Source of the DNA: JAPOUP01 sp965201085
GTDB taxonomy: Bacteria > Pseudomonadota > Alphaproteobacteria > Rhodobacterales > Rhodobacteraceae
Direction: 5' to 3'
Assembly: GCA_965201085.1 (NCBI GenBank)
Contig: CBDAVS010000025.1
Coordinates: 682,001-746,000, forward strand
Length of the DNA: 64,000 bases
Shown here: in pieces, positions 36,558 to 45,657 of the stretch
Layout of the letters: every line of letters begins with the position of its first letter
Position numbering within the stretch: position 1 is the stretch's first letter
Translations under genes and position numbers: made by a program
Notes under the pieces: model-generated
What the model saw: only the letters and a program-made list of their open reading frames with translations
Database searches by the model: none
Told to the model about the DNA's origin: nothing

Positions 36558-37535
36558 ATGGCACAGAAAGCACCTGGCAAGCACCACCGCAAAGGCATTA
36601 GCCTAACAGGCCTTTTCATGATGTTTCCCGATGACGCGGCCGCCGAGGAATGGTTTGTGAAAGAGCGTTGGCCGGAAGGTCCGCACTGCCCACACTGCGG
36701 ATCCGTCCGTGTTCTTTCCGGTGCCCAGCACAAAACGATGCCTTACCGATGCAGGGAAAAGGGGTGCCGCAAACGGTTTTCGGTTCGCACCGGAACATGC
36801 ATGGAAGCGTCCAATCTGGGCTTCAAGGTATGGGCGATCGCGATTTACCTTATGTCGACAAACCTCAAGGGGGTTTCCAGCATGAAACTGCACCGCGATC
36901 TTGAGATAACCCAGAAATCGGCATGGCACCTTGCCATGCGACTGCGGAAGGCGCTTGAGGATGATGGAGTCAGCCTTCCGTTTGTAGGTCCCGTGGAAGC
37001 CGACGAAACCTATATGGGCGGCAGGGAACGGAACAAGCACGCGAAAGACAGACTGAAGGCCGGACGTGGAACGGTTGGCAAGACGGCAGTGGCTGGCGTC
37101 AAGGACCGCGACACCGGCCAGGTTGCCGCCAGGGTGGTGACGGACACAAAGGCAAAGACGCTTCAGGGCTTCGTCGAGGAACGCACCGAACCGAAAGCGC
37201 AGGTCTATACCGACGACAACGCGTCATACGTAGGCATGAAGCGCCAGCACGAAACAGTGCGCCACAGTTCCGGGGAATACGTGCGGGACGACGCGCATAC
37301 GAATGGCGTAGAGTCGTTCTGGGCGATGCTCAAGCGGGCGCACAAAGGCACATTCCACAAGTTCAGCAGAAAGCACATGCATCGGTATGTGGATGAGTTC
37401 GTAACGCGCCACAACCTTCGTGAAGGGGACACGATATGCATCATGGCCGCGATGGCGGACGGCGGGGTTGGTAAGCGGCTGCGCTACAGGGAACTGATCG
37501 CAGACAACGGACTGCCGTCCGGGGCGAGGCACTGA
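36558..37535 (+). CDS. IS1595-family transposase (ISXO2-like DDE)
   Basis: 325 aa, intact. The N-terminal zinc ribbon is visible as CPHCGSVRV ... YRCREKGCRKRFSVRTGT, followed by the ISXO2-like core VGPVEADETYMGGRERN, then VYTDDNASYVGMKRQH and DAHTNGVESFWAMLKRAHKG. The acidic triad is thus D (in EADET), D (TDDN) and E (VESFW, with N before it). AAAGGA precedes ATG 36558. The stop is four bases before the passenger methyltransferase GTG, so the two are probably co-translated. Confidence 0.95.
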   Translation: MAQKAPGKHHRKGISLTGLFMMFPDDAAAEEWFVKERWPEGPHCPHCGSVRVLSGAQHKTMPYRCREKGCRKRFSVRTGTCMEASNLGFKVWAIAIYLMSTNLKGVSSMKLHRDLEITQKSAWHLAMRLRKALEDDGVSLPFVGPVEADETYMGGRERNKHAKDRLKAGRGTVGKTAVAGVKDRDTGQVAARVVTDTKAKTLQGFVEERTEPKAQVYTDDNASYVGMKRQHETVRHSSGEYVRDDAHTNGVESFWAMLKRAHKGTFHKFSRKHMHRYVDEFVTRHNLREGDTICIMAAMADGGVGKRLRYRELIADNGLPSGARH

Positions 37536-37995
37536 CCGGTGGAAGCTAACTGGTCCAACCAGACGGTCTGGACGGGTGACAACCTTCCTATCATGCGGGG
37601 CATGAACTCCGAATGCGTGGACCTGATCTACCTTGATCCGCCGTTCAACTCGAAAACCAACTACGCGGCGCCGATCGGTAGCGAAGCGGCGGGGGCGGCG
37701 TTCAGGGACACGTGGACGCTGGCGGACGTGGACATCGCATGGCTTGACCTGATCGAGGCGAAGGAACCGGCCCTTAACCGGGTCATCGCCGCGGCCATGA
37801 CCAAAAGCGATAAGGCCTATCTGATCCACATGGCCGCGCGACTCCTTGAGATGCGGCGCATCCTCAAGCCGACCGGCAGCATATATCTCCACTGCGATCC
37901 GACCATGAGCCACTATCTCAAACCGGTCATGGACGCCGTGTTTGGAAAATCGAATTTCAGGAACGAAATAATATCCCCACTTCCAGTCCGAAGTG

Positions 37996-38056
37996 CAACA
38001 CCGGCCCGCCTCCGGAGCGAGGGCGTGGCCCGAGCGGAGGAGGCGGGCCGGTGTTG
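37996..38056. repeat. 18-bp perfect palindrome at the IS30 right end
   Basis: Arms 37996-38013 and 38039-38056 (CAACACCGGCCCGCCTCC and its exact complement), with a 25-nt loop. One arm is part of the terminal inverted repeat. The same structure is present at 62170-62230 in copy D and, slightly altered, in copy C; copy A lost one arm. Could form a strong hairpin at the 3' end of the transposase message, acting as a terminator or shielding from read-through transcription. Confidence 0.75.
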
Positions 38057-38266
38057 AGGGATTTTCCGGCCAGGGCCCCGGATTCCACGCGGAATACGGC
38101 GGCTGTCCCTTCGGATCGGAGCGTAACCGGGCCTCCCGGCGGCGGCAAGGCCCCGCGGCGGGAGGTGGCGCGCCCGTCCGGGCGAGGGAAGGGGTGGCCC
38201 GACCGAAACCGGGCGGGCGCGCCTGCGGAATTCCCTCTCCCCCGTCGGCCGACGGGGCGAAGCGCC

Positions 38267-39232
38267 TCAGGGAGGCCGCGCCCGCGCGAAAGCCTCCGCC
38301 GGCGTCAGGTAGCCGAGCGCCTTGCGGGGGCGCGCGTTCAGGATGTCCTGGACCCGCTTCACGCGGGCGTCCGTGACCTGCCGCAGGTCGGTCCCCTTCG
38401 GCAGGTACTGGGGCGGCAGCCCGTTGGTGTGCCCGTTCAGGCCCCGCTCCCACGAGTGATAGGGCGTCGCGAAGAAGAAGTCGGCCTCCAGCGCCTTCGC
38501 CACCTTCGCGTGCCCCGCGAACTCCTTGCCGTTGTCCGCCGTGATCGTGTGGACCCTGGCGCCGAGCCCCTTGAGAAGGTCGGTCATCGCCTCGCCGACC
38601 GCCTCCGCCTTCTTTCCGTCAACCCGTTGGAGAAGCGTGAATTTCGAGCATCTGTCCACAAGCGACACCACCGCACCGCTGTGTCCCCCGCCGATCACCG
38701 TGTCCGCTTCCCAGTCGCCGATTCTCGCCTTCGCCCCGACCTCTTTCGGGCGCTCCGGGATGTCCCTCCGGCCCGGGATGTGACCCCGGCCCGCGTGGCG
38801 GCCACCCTTCCAGTTCGGTTTCTTTCCCCGCCGCCGCAGGTGCCCGAAAAGCGTTCCTCCGTCCCTGCGGTCCGCGCGTACGAGGTCGTATATCCGCTGA
38901 CGGCCGACCATGCCGGGGTCCTCCAGCCGGAGACGCCCCGAGACCTGTTCCGGGCTCCAGCCCTCCTCCAGCTTCGCCACGACCTTCGCCCAGCGCTCCT
39001 CCGTCAGCTTCCTCGGGACCGAAGAGGCCTCGCTCCGGCGCCCGGTGGCCTTCCTCCACGCCTGTCCCTGCCGGTATCCCCGCCCGCCGCCGTTGCGTCG
39101 GATCTCCCGCGATATGGTGGCCGGATGGCGGCCCAGCTGCCTGGCGATGGCCCCGTTCGAAAGCCCGCTTTTCCCCGTCGCGTATATCTGGCATCTTTCG
39201 TCGAAGGTCAGATGACGGTAGCCCTCGGGCAT
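38267..39232 (-). CDS. IS30-family transposase (copy B)
   Basis: 321 aa, full length. The N-terminal HTH reads GLSNGAIARQLGRHPATISREI. The DDE core has DWEADTVIGGGHSGAVVSLV, then HTITADNGKEFAGHAKVAKA and YHSWERGLNGHTNGLPPQYL, ending ILNARPRKALGYLTPAEAF. Start MPEGYRHLTF at 39232; the longer open frame to 39298 lies in the terminal region. About 93% or so identical by eye to copy D. The 466-codon antisense frame is a GC-rich shadow. Confidence 0.95.
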   Translation of the reverse strand: MPEGYRHLTFDERCQIYATGKSGLSNGAIARQLGRHPATISREIRRNGGGRGYRQGQAWRKATGRRSEASSVPRKLTEERWAKVVAKLEEGWSPEQVSGRLRLEDPGMVGRQRIYDLVRADRRDGGTLFGHLRRRGKKPNWKGGRHAGRGHIPGRRDIPERPKEVGAKARIGDWEADTVIGGGHSGAVVSLVDRCSKFTLLQRVDGKKAEAVGEAMTDLLKGLGARVHTITADNGKEFAGHAKVAKALEADFFFATPYHSWERGLNGHTNGLPPQYLPKGTDLRQVTDARVKRVQDILNARPRKALGYLTPAEAFARARPP

Positions 39233-40347
39233 GACACTCTCCTCGGCTCGTTCACCGGGACTGTCGCCGTTATCTGGCCGATTCGCAAGATGCCGCACCC
39301 GGAACGCGGCTTCCCACCATCAACGGTGTTGCACTTCAGAGCGGAACGGGGGTATGGAAGAGGACCAACGCGCCAACCGCATCAGCATATCAGATTGGAA
39401 GGGTGCATGACACAGTGTTGGCATATGCCAGAAATCCAGAAACAACGGTGAACGCAGTCTTTGCGCCTTACTCGAAGGATTATATCCATAAACACTTTAG
39501 GAAAAACGACAGCCGAGGCCATTTCCACACACAGCCGCTGACTGCGCAGGGGACCACAAATGGATACTCCGGAATGCCGTGGCGGGACATTGATCCCACT
39601 GAAAGGGGCCTGCATTGGGTTTGCCTCACTGCATTGCCGGAAGGGCTGGAATGCCCAGACGACTGGAGTGCCATGACAACCCAGGAACGGCTTGATTGGC
39701 TTCATTCACAGGATATGATCTATTTCCCTGAAAGAGGAACAATGCCGAGATTCAAACGGTATCTGTCAACAACCAAAGGCGTTCGCGTGGCAGATGTCAT
39801 GACGGACATTCCCGGCGTCCAGGGGGCGCACCGGCTACCCGACCCAGAAGCCGCTTGCGCTACTGAAGCGCATCATCCTCGCGTCATCAAACGAAGGCGA
39901 AATGGTTCTGGACCCGTTCTGCGGCTGCGCGACGGCGTGCATAGCGGCGCAGGACCTTAACCGGTAATGGGTTGGGATTGACGTCTCGCCGAAGGCCGCT
40001 GAACTGGTGCTGCTGCGGCTCAGGAATGAGCTTGGCATGTTCGCGCACCATACGGTGGTCAACCGCACGGACATCCCGCAGCGCACCGATATCGGGAAGC
40101 TGATCCGCTACAATCACGTGAGGAACAGGCGGACCCTGTATGGCGAGCAGGGCGGGCACTGCAACGCATGCGGAGAGCATTTCCAGATGCGGAACCTCAC
40201 GGTCGACCACATCATCCCGCGATCGAAGGGCGGAACCGACCACATCGGAAACCTTCAGCTTCTGTGCGGACATTGCAACTCGGTCAAAGGCGACAGAGGC
40301 ATGGAATACCTGATAACGAGGCTCGCGGCGTAACAGGAGGAAATCAA

Positions 40348-40545
40348 ATGACGGAGTTGATCATGAAAAGAGAGAAGGTTGAGCCTAGTGGAAAGGCACC
40401 TGTTAAGCCTGTGAATGGGTCGGGCAGGTATCAGCCGACAAAACATGACATGCTGCGGGATGTCAGCGTATCCGTAACGCCGGAAAGGTTGGTAAAGGCG
40501 GTCCTCAAAGGGGGTGCGCCCCGCCGCGATTTCCGCAAAAACTGA
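40348..40545 (+). CDS. Small passenger ORF of the IS1595 element
   Basis: 65 aa. ATG 40348 has a near-perfect AGGAGG at 40335-40340, only 14 bp after the HNH gene stop, so it is very likely translated. The product is basic and polar (15 Lys/Arg), starting MTELIMKREKVEPSG and containing LRDVSVSVTPERLVKAVLKG. I do not recognise the family. Its place between the nuclease domain and the right terminal repeat marks it as cargo. It might regulate or protect against the passenger nuclease/methylase, but that is a guess. Confidence 0.6.
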   Translation: MTELIMKREKVEPSGKAPVKPVNGSGRYQPTKHDMLRDVSVSVTPERLVKAVLKGGAPRRDFRKN

Positions 40546-40574
40546 ACCGAAGGCGACCGGTATGAAAAGCCCGG

Positions 40575-40607
40575 ATGGGCACTACCGTATATAATCCCCT
40601 TATTTTG
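40575..40607. repeat. Right terminal inverted repeat and target duplication of the IS1595 element
   Basis: Inverted copy of the left end at 40575-40599 followed by TTATTTTG at 40600-40607. Just beyond (40608-40619) lies a further GAATTATATACC-like sequence resembling the terminus, perhaps a preferred target or an old end. Confidence 0.85.
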
Positions 40608-40695
40608 GGAATTATATACCTGGCTACCCACGCCGCGCCGGGCGGGCGGCTATAGCGGAAAATGTTCCTTTAAAAAAAGTGCATTTTTTATATCC

Positions 40696-41073
40696 CCCCA
40701 CTTCCAGTCCGAAGTGCAACACCGGCCCGTCTCCGGAGCGAGGGGGTGGCCCCGAGCGGAGGAGGCGGGCCGGTGTTGAAGGATTTTCCGGCCAGGGGCC
40801 CGGATTCCGCGCGGAATACGGCGGCTGTCCCTTCGGATCGGAGCGTAACCGGGCCTCCCGGCGGCGGCAGGGCCCCGCGCCTGCGGAATTCCCTCTCCCC
40901 GTCGGCCGACGGGGGCGAAGCGCCTCAGGGAGGCCGCGCCCGCGCGAAAGCCTCCGCCGGCGTCAGGTGGCCGGGCACCTTGCGGGGGCGCGCGTTCAGG
41001 ATGTCCTGGACCCGCTTCACGCGGGCGTCCGTGACCTGCCGTAGGTCGGTCCCCTTCGGCAGGTACCGGGGTG
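40696..41073 (-). mobile_element. IS30-family element, copy C (3' fragment)
   Basis: Begins with the same CCCCACTTCCAGTCCGAAGTG terminus and palindrome as copies B and D, then codes on the minus strand for the transposase C-terminus only (YLPKGTDLRQVTDARVKRVQ to PAEAFARARPP). Similarity ends at about 41073, where sequence of an IS5-family transposase begins. It is a truncated copy with an additional ~70-bp loss in the non-coding part. Confidence 0.8.
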
Positions 41074-41414
41074 GCGACAGGCTCCGCGGAGCGCCCCGAA
41101 CACCGCCGCGCGAGGTCCCGGAGACGATGCGCGGTACGCTCCGGGAGCCCGCTCCGCCGCCATGCGTGAAAATGGTTCCGGTCGGTGGAAAACGGTGGAT
41201 ATCCAGAGGGTGACGCACGCCACCGGCATCCCGTGGACAGGATATACCGGCCCCCGTCGAACACCGACCGAAAGTCGACCCCGCGCGGCCGTCCCATCCT
41301 TCCCCGCTTCGGCGGCATCGGCTCGATGACGGTCCATTCGGCGTCGGTCAGGTCGTTTTGGCTGTGGTCGTCCGGGCGCTTATGGAGCTGTTGGGTGGTC
41401 CTGTCCCGGGGCAT
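41074..41414 (-). pseudogene. IS5-family (IS427/IS1031-like) transposase fragment
   Basis: Minus-strand frame with NDLTDAEWTVIEPMPPKRGR, then MGRPRGVDFRSVFDGGRYIL and STGCRWRASPSGYPPFSTDR, then NHFHAWRRSGLPERTAHRLRD: the classical N-terminal half of the LTDAEWxxIEP IS5 subgroup. It runs out at ~41074 into IS30 copy C, with no DDE core left. The 255-codon open frame through both pieces is a chance chimera. Confidence 0.8.
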
Positions 41415-41499
41415 GGCGATCTCCGTATCTGGGTGCGTTCACCAACCGGAATGCCACATCCTGCGGGACCACTCAACTTATGGAACAAACTCTAAGGTC

Positions 41500-42508
41500 G
41501 GGGCCACGGTGCTCAAGGCTGTCGATGGTCGACCCGCCGGCGGCGTGGGTGCGCCGCGCCCCGCGGAACGCCTCCCCGCCCACGGTGACCGCCACGTCCA
41601 CGCCGCTCCCCTCCCGCATGACCGAACGGTGCGGAACGAACCCGTGACGGTCCCCGGCGCGCGGACGGGGACGCCGGGCTCCACCGGAACCCCGGCCGGC
41701 CCTTCGATATCCAGAGCGTGTGCGGCCTGAGGACCGAGTGGACCTTCCCGTGGCCGGGGACCGTCCCTCCCCCGGGGATGCGCCTCCCGGTCAGGCCGTC
41801 CCGGTGCCTGACATGGCCGATGAGGCCCCGGATGCCGTCGCCGGCCCCGGCGCCGGTTTCACCGGGGCCTCCACGTCCCTCGGGCGTGAGCCGGCGGGCC
41901 GTGACGTGGCCACCCGGAGGCAGCCTTTCCCGAGCTTTTTCCATGGATGCTCCTTCCGGCGCCAGGCTTTCCGCGGCCACCGCATGGCCCTTTCGATGAC
42001 CGTCCTTCCGACCTCCGCCGGAAGCTCCGGCGAAGGGAGCGGCACGCTGTCCACCGGCCACCGTTATCCGTACACGTATCCGTCCCATGATCCGTGACCC
42101 GGCCTTCGGCCCCCGCCTGACCACGCCGGGCACCGGGACGGTCAACGGCTCCATCCCCGGCCCGCCGAACCGGCGGCCCTTTCCGGGAATCACCATCCTG
42201 TCCGAAAGCCCGGACAGCCGCTTTCGGGCCGCCTTGTCGCCGCGGGGATACTGGAGGCCGGTCAGGACCGCGGGGATGTCGTCCCGCGACCTGACGTTCG
42301 GCCCGATCCCCGTGATGTCGGAGGGCTCCGGGCCCCCGCCGGGGGTCGTGGACCCTGCGTATCGGTGCCTCCCGGGTGGAGGACTGGCGGATCCAGCCGT
42401 ATATGGCGGCGAACCCACCCCCTGACCGCCATGTCCGGTGATTCCCCGCAAGGCGAATTCCCTATTTTATCTCGAATATCAGCAGCCTGGTGGTTTTCTG
42501 GCGGACAC
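41500..42508 (-). pseudogene. ISNCY-family transposase remnant (copy 1)
   Basis: Read on the minus strand from about 42375, pieces match an ISNCY (ISDol1-like) transposase: RSRDDIPAVLTGLQYPRGDK, ARKRLSGLSDRMVIPGKGRR, then after gaps IRGLIGHVRHRDGLTGRRIP, GGTVPGHGKVHSVLRPHTLW and ISKGRPGF. Internal deletions and frameshifts are many. The outer end at 42491-42508 (TTTTCTGGCGGACAC) is the same terminus as in copy 2 at 63.55 kb. The element was probably inserted in the dehydrogenase gene remnant that follows directly. Confidence 0.7.
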
Positions 42509-42518
42509 TAGGTAGCGA

Positions 42519-42994
42519 AAGAATTCCCGGAGGCTGAAACCGAAACGGTCATTATCGACGCCATGGCTGCGTTGCTGGTTCGCTAGCCTGAGAAATACGA
42601 CATCGTCGTCGCAACCAATTTCTACTGAGACATACTCTCCGATCCCGCGTCGGAACTGTCGGGATCGATCGGACTAGCCGGATCGATCATTGCCAACGCG
42701 GAAACCGGGCTTTGCTGCGCACGGGCCCGGCATGGATCCGCACCTGACATCGCAGGCCGCAGCATCGCCAATCCAACCTCGCTGATCCTGTCGGCCGCGA
42801 TGATGTTGACATGGCACGGCGAGCGGCGGGTTGCTTCCGGACTGACGGAATCCGGGAGGGCGATCTCCGAAGCCGTGGATCTGGTCCTTGGCAATGCCTC
42901 CGACCGCACCCGAGACCTTGGCGGCAAGGTGAGCACCGATGCCTTCGGGCGACCTGTCGCCGATGCGGTCGCGGGAGAGACAGCCGTCACCTGA
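42519..42994 (+). pseudogene. Isopropylmalate/tartrate dehydrogenase-family 3' remnant
   Basis: Continuous similarity to the C-terminal half of isocitrate/isopropylmalate dehydrogenase-type enzymes: TVIIDAMAALLVR, stop, PEKYDIVVATNFY, stop, DILSDPASELSGSIGLAGSI, IANAETGLCCARARHGSAPD, IAGRSIANPTSLILSAAMML, TWHGER, and the final RDLGGKVSTDAFGRPVADAV. Two in-frame stops and loss of the 5' half show decay. Such NAD-dependent beta-hydroxyacid oxidative decarboxylases accompany OtnK/OtnC-type genes, which follow here, so it was probably part of an acid-sugar pathway. Confidence 0.72.
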
Positions 42995-43077
42995 CGGTTC
43001 GACCCAGGGCCGTTCCACTCACGGCCAAAGGTGGCACCGTCTTCACCTGGCACCACGCGAACCTCCGGTATCCTCAA

Positions 43078-43751
43078 TGAATGACCATCCCCGCATAGCC
43101 TTGATCCATGCTACGAGAGTCGCGATGGAACCAATCGAATCCGCTGCCGCCAGGCTTTGGCCGGAAGCGCGGACGATCTCGATTCTCGTCGAAGGGTTGT
43201 CCGCTGACAGGATGGAATCAGTTGAACTCTCACCCGCTCTGATTCAAAGGATCGTTGATCTCGGCAGGTATGCGGAGGCAGAGGGATCGGACGGCATCCT
43301 CTTTACCTGCTCGGCATTTGGCGCGGCGGTCGACCAGGCCGGTTCCGTGGTGGCGGTCCCGGTGATCAGACCGAACGAAGCGATGTTTGAGGCTGCGTTC
43401 TCCTGCGGGCGCAGAGTCTTGAAGTTCCACACGTTTCCACCCGCCGCGCGGGGAATGGAGCGGGAATTCAGGGAAGCGGCCGCAGCGGCGGGAAACGACG
43501 CCCATCTTTCCTCCGTATATCGCGCGGGGGCCCTCGAAGCCAGGAAATCGGGGGACCGTCTGATCCACGACAGATTGATCGCGGAAACCGCTTCCGGGAT
43601 AACGGGTGCCGATGTGATTCTTCTGGCGCAGTTCCCAATGGCCAGCGCAGCGGAGGAGGTTCATGAACTAACCACATCACCGGTCCTGACCGGACCGGAA
43701 TCCGCGATCAGGAAGCTCCGCCGACGAGTTGCTGAGCGCCCGGGTGACTAA
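43078..43751 (+). CDS. Asp/Glu/hydantoin racemase-family protein
   Basis: 224 aa, uninterrupted. MNDHPRIALIHATRVAMEPI starts the fold. The first catalytic-type Cys lies in DGILFTCSAFGAAVDQAG, followed by PVIRPNEAMFEAAFSCGRRV and a final SPVLTGPESAIRKLRRRVAE where a second Cys would be expected but is absent. The central strand reads LKFHTFPPAARGMEREF where related proteins have a GLLATF-like core, so some drift is likely. It lies within the decayed acid-sugar locus and is the only member still open; activity is doubtful. ATG 43078 has no strong ribosome-binding site. Confidence 0.7.
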
Positions 43752-43754
43752 TCG

Positions 43755-44912
43755 ATGCTGATTGGAGCTATCGCGGATGACTTCGCCGGTGGCGGTGACA
43801 TAGCGAACACTCTCGCGAAGGGACTTGGCGATGAGGGTGGGCTGGGAACCGCGCAGTATCCGGGGATACCTGTATCCGCCGCCGCCAGGGGGACCGGTGC
43901 CGGTGTCGTATCGCTGAAAACGCGCTCAATCGCTCCTGAAATCGCGGTTCGCGAAAGTCTTGGAGCCTTGTAGTGGCTCCTCGCGCAAGGGTGCAGGCAG
44001 ATCACACTCAAATACCGTTCGACGTTTGACTCGACGCATGCGGGTAATATCGGACCTGTGGCGGACACTCTCGCGGACGCTCTAGCCGCAACCAAGGTCA
44101 TCGTCTGTCCGGCTTTCCCGAAAGCGGGCGAACCGTCTGCCAAGGGCATCTGTTTGTAGGGGATGTGCTGCTGGGTGAGTCGGGCATGCGAAGCCATCCA
44201 CCGATACCGATGATGGATTCTGATATTCGGCGATGTCTCAGGCGGCAGACCGGCAGCGCTGTCGGACATCTGCCGCTTACCGCGACTTTGATGGGTGTTT
44301 CAAAAGTACGGGATGCCCTGACGGCATCACCCGGTAGGTTCGGTGTTGCCTACGCGGTTACGGATGAGCACCTGCTCATCCTTGGCGAGACGGTCAGCTG
44401 TGCCCGCCTCGTCACGGGAGGATCCGCGGTCGCTCTGGGACTGCCCCGCAACTTCTTCAGATGTGGATACACCCTACCGTTCAAGCCCGTACAGATCAAT
44501 ACACCTGGCCCGGATGCGATTCTTGCCGGGTCGTGCTCGGAAGCGACACGGGACCAGATCGCCGTTCATTCACGTAGGCATCCAGTTCTGGCGATCGACG
44601 TACCGGGGGCGATGCGTCATGAAGTGACACCCACGGACCTCGTCGAATTCATCCGCGCCAACACCGGCAATGCTCCGGTGGTGTATTCCTCGAATGTGCC
44701 GGAGGAAACCGTCAGAGTCCAAAACCGGTGGACGGGAGGCCGTGGCCTGCAGGCCCGAGACCCTGTTTGCCCAAACGGCTCGCCTACTTGTGAAGCGGGG
44801 ACTTCGTAGGCTGGTGGCTGCCGGTGGCGAGACGTCAGGTGCCGTCGCTCAGGCAATTGCAGGTGAGACGGAATCGTCTGCCATAAAAATCGGTGTGGAG
44901 ATTGATCCGTGA
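43755..44912 (+). pseudogene. otnK: Four-carbon acid sugar kinase (OtnK/DUF1537), decayed
   Basis: N-part: MLIGAIADDFAGGGDIANTL (family: IADDFTGASD), GAGVVSLKTRSIAPEIAVRE, a TAG at 43971, then QGCRQITLKYRSTFDSTHAG (family: YKxCSTFDST). Later frames give GESGMRSHPPIPMMDSDIRR, VTGGSAVALGLPRNF and the C-terminal RRLVAAGGETSGAVAQAIAG. Stops and at least three frameshifts break it. The family phosphorylates 3-keto-acid sugars such as 3-oxo-tetronates (Zhang et al. pathway naming OtnK). The conserved kinase motif is already altered (FAGGGD). Confidence 0.78.
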
Positions 44913-45025
44913 GTGCCGGTACTGACCATTGGCGACGGCACTCCCGTTTCAATGGCCTTGAAATCGGGAAACTTCGGGGCTCCTGATTTCTTTGCCAAGG
45001 CACTTCGGATCATGGAGGGGAAAAG

Positions 45026-45657
45026 GTGAAAACCGAGACTGAAACCCTCATCGAGATGACGGGGCTCCGCGCTTCGCCGTTCCGGCGGGGCTTTTTCGTG
45101 GGTACTGCCGGAAACGTGTCAGCCAGAACTCCGGATGGCATATTGATGACGCCCACGGATTCAACCTTTGGCTCGACCGATCCCGACCGCATCTCCAAGC
45201 TCGATATGGACGGAAACGATGTCTCAGGCGACCGACCGACCAAGGAAGTCTTCCTTCATCGGGCTTTCCACCACACCCGGCCGGATCGCCGGAGCGGTTG
45301 TCCATCCGCACTGCATCTGGGCCACGGCGCTTTCGTGTCTTGAAGACGTCGACACCGAAAACCGCATCCCGCCCCTCACTCCCTATGTGGTGATGAGAGT
45401 AGGACGGGTCTTGTTCCGTATGTGAAGCCCGGAGATCCCGAAAGCCGGTGATCTGATACGTGACCTGGATGGAGCCTGCGAAGCTGTCCTCCTGGCCAAC
45501 CACGGACCTGTCGTATCCGGCAAGGACCTGTTCTCAGCCGTGTGTGCGGCAGAGGAACTGGAAGAAACCGCGAAACTCCTTTTCACCCTCAGAGGGCGGA
45601 ATGCCCGGTTTCTGGCGGAACGGCAGGTCAATGAGCCGAAAGCCGCGTTCGGATAGA
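45026..45657 (+). pseudogene. otnC: Class II aldolase (OtnC-like), decayed
   Basis: Starts with GTG or ATG near 45026 and shows GTAGNVSARTPDGILMTPTDSTFG (substrate/metal loop, read in two parts), KEVFLHRAFHHTRPD, then after a frame change AGAVVHPHCIWATALSCLED with the His-x-His zinc ligands. TGA at 45423, then DLIRDLDGACEAVLLANHGP and VVSGKDLFSAVCAAEELEET, ending at a TAG near 45657. Class II aldolases cleave or decarboxylate the phosphorylated acid sugar made by OtnK. Gene order kinase-aldolase is the standard one for this pathway. Confidence 0.78.

Larger units (their letters stand above)
37975..39352 (-). mobile_element. IS30-family element, copy B (intact)
   Basis: 1378 bp with imperfect terminal repeats (CCCCACTTCCAGTCCGAAGTG at the left; CCCCCGTTCCGCTCTGAAGTG read inward from the right), flanked by a 3-bp duplication TAT (37972-37974 and 39353-39355). 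The site lies inside the methyltransferase passenger. The downstream non-coding part carries an 18-bp perfect palindrome at 37996-38013 and 38039-38056 that overlaps the terminal repeat. Confidence 0.92.
37539..40333 (+). pseudogene. DNA methyltransferase-HNH fusion passenger, interrupted by IS30 and mutations
   Basis: N-part 37539-37974: NLPIMRGMNSECVDLIYLDPPFNSK contains the catalytic DPPF; LIHMAARLLEMRRILKPTGS follows. IS30 copy B then interrupts. Removing it plus one TAT restores NEIIWKRTNA across the site. The C-part from 39356 keeps the reading (RVHDTVLAYARN; FHTQPLTAQGTTN), then a shift near 39820 leads to TGYPTQKPLALLKRIILASS, and VLDPFCGCATACIAAQ (AdoMet motif). A TAA at 39973-39975 follows LNR, then WVGIDVSPKAAELVLLRLRN. 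The end is an HNH nuclease: HCNACGEHFQMRNLTVDHI, IPRSKGGTDHIGNLQLLCGH. So it was one methylase-endonuclease polypeptide carried by the IS, now dead; the HNH part alone remains open (40007-40333). Confidence 0.85.
36475..40599 (+). mobile_element. IS1595-family element carrying DNA methyltransferase-HNH and small passenger genes
   Basis: Terminal inverted repeats at 36475-36499 and 40575-40599 match at 24 of 25 positions (both begin GGGGATTATATACG and end TAGTGCCCAT). The flanks TTATTTTT (36467-36474) and TTATTTTG (40600-40607) are an 8-bp target duplication with one mismatch, the length expected for this family. Contents in order: transposase, a methyltransferase/HNH gene four bases later, and a 65-aa ORF. 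A 1378-bp IS30 (copy B) sits inside. Without it the element is about 2.75 kb. IS1595-family elements with passenger genes are known as a type. Confidence 0.88.

Noticed and set aside
38051..39451. 466-codon plus-strand open frame
   Set aside because: Fully antisense to the IS30 transposase of copy B; the same frame recurs opposite copy D, as expected for a very GC-rich shadow.
40650..41414. 254-codon minus-strand open frame
   Set aside because: A chance chimera joining the IS5 N-terminus to a wrong-frame reading of IS30 copy C.
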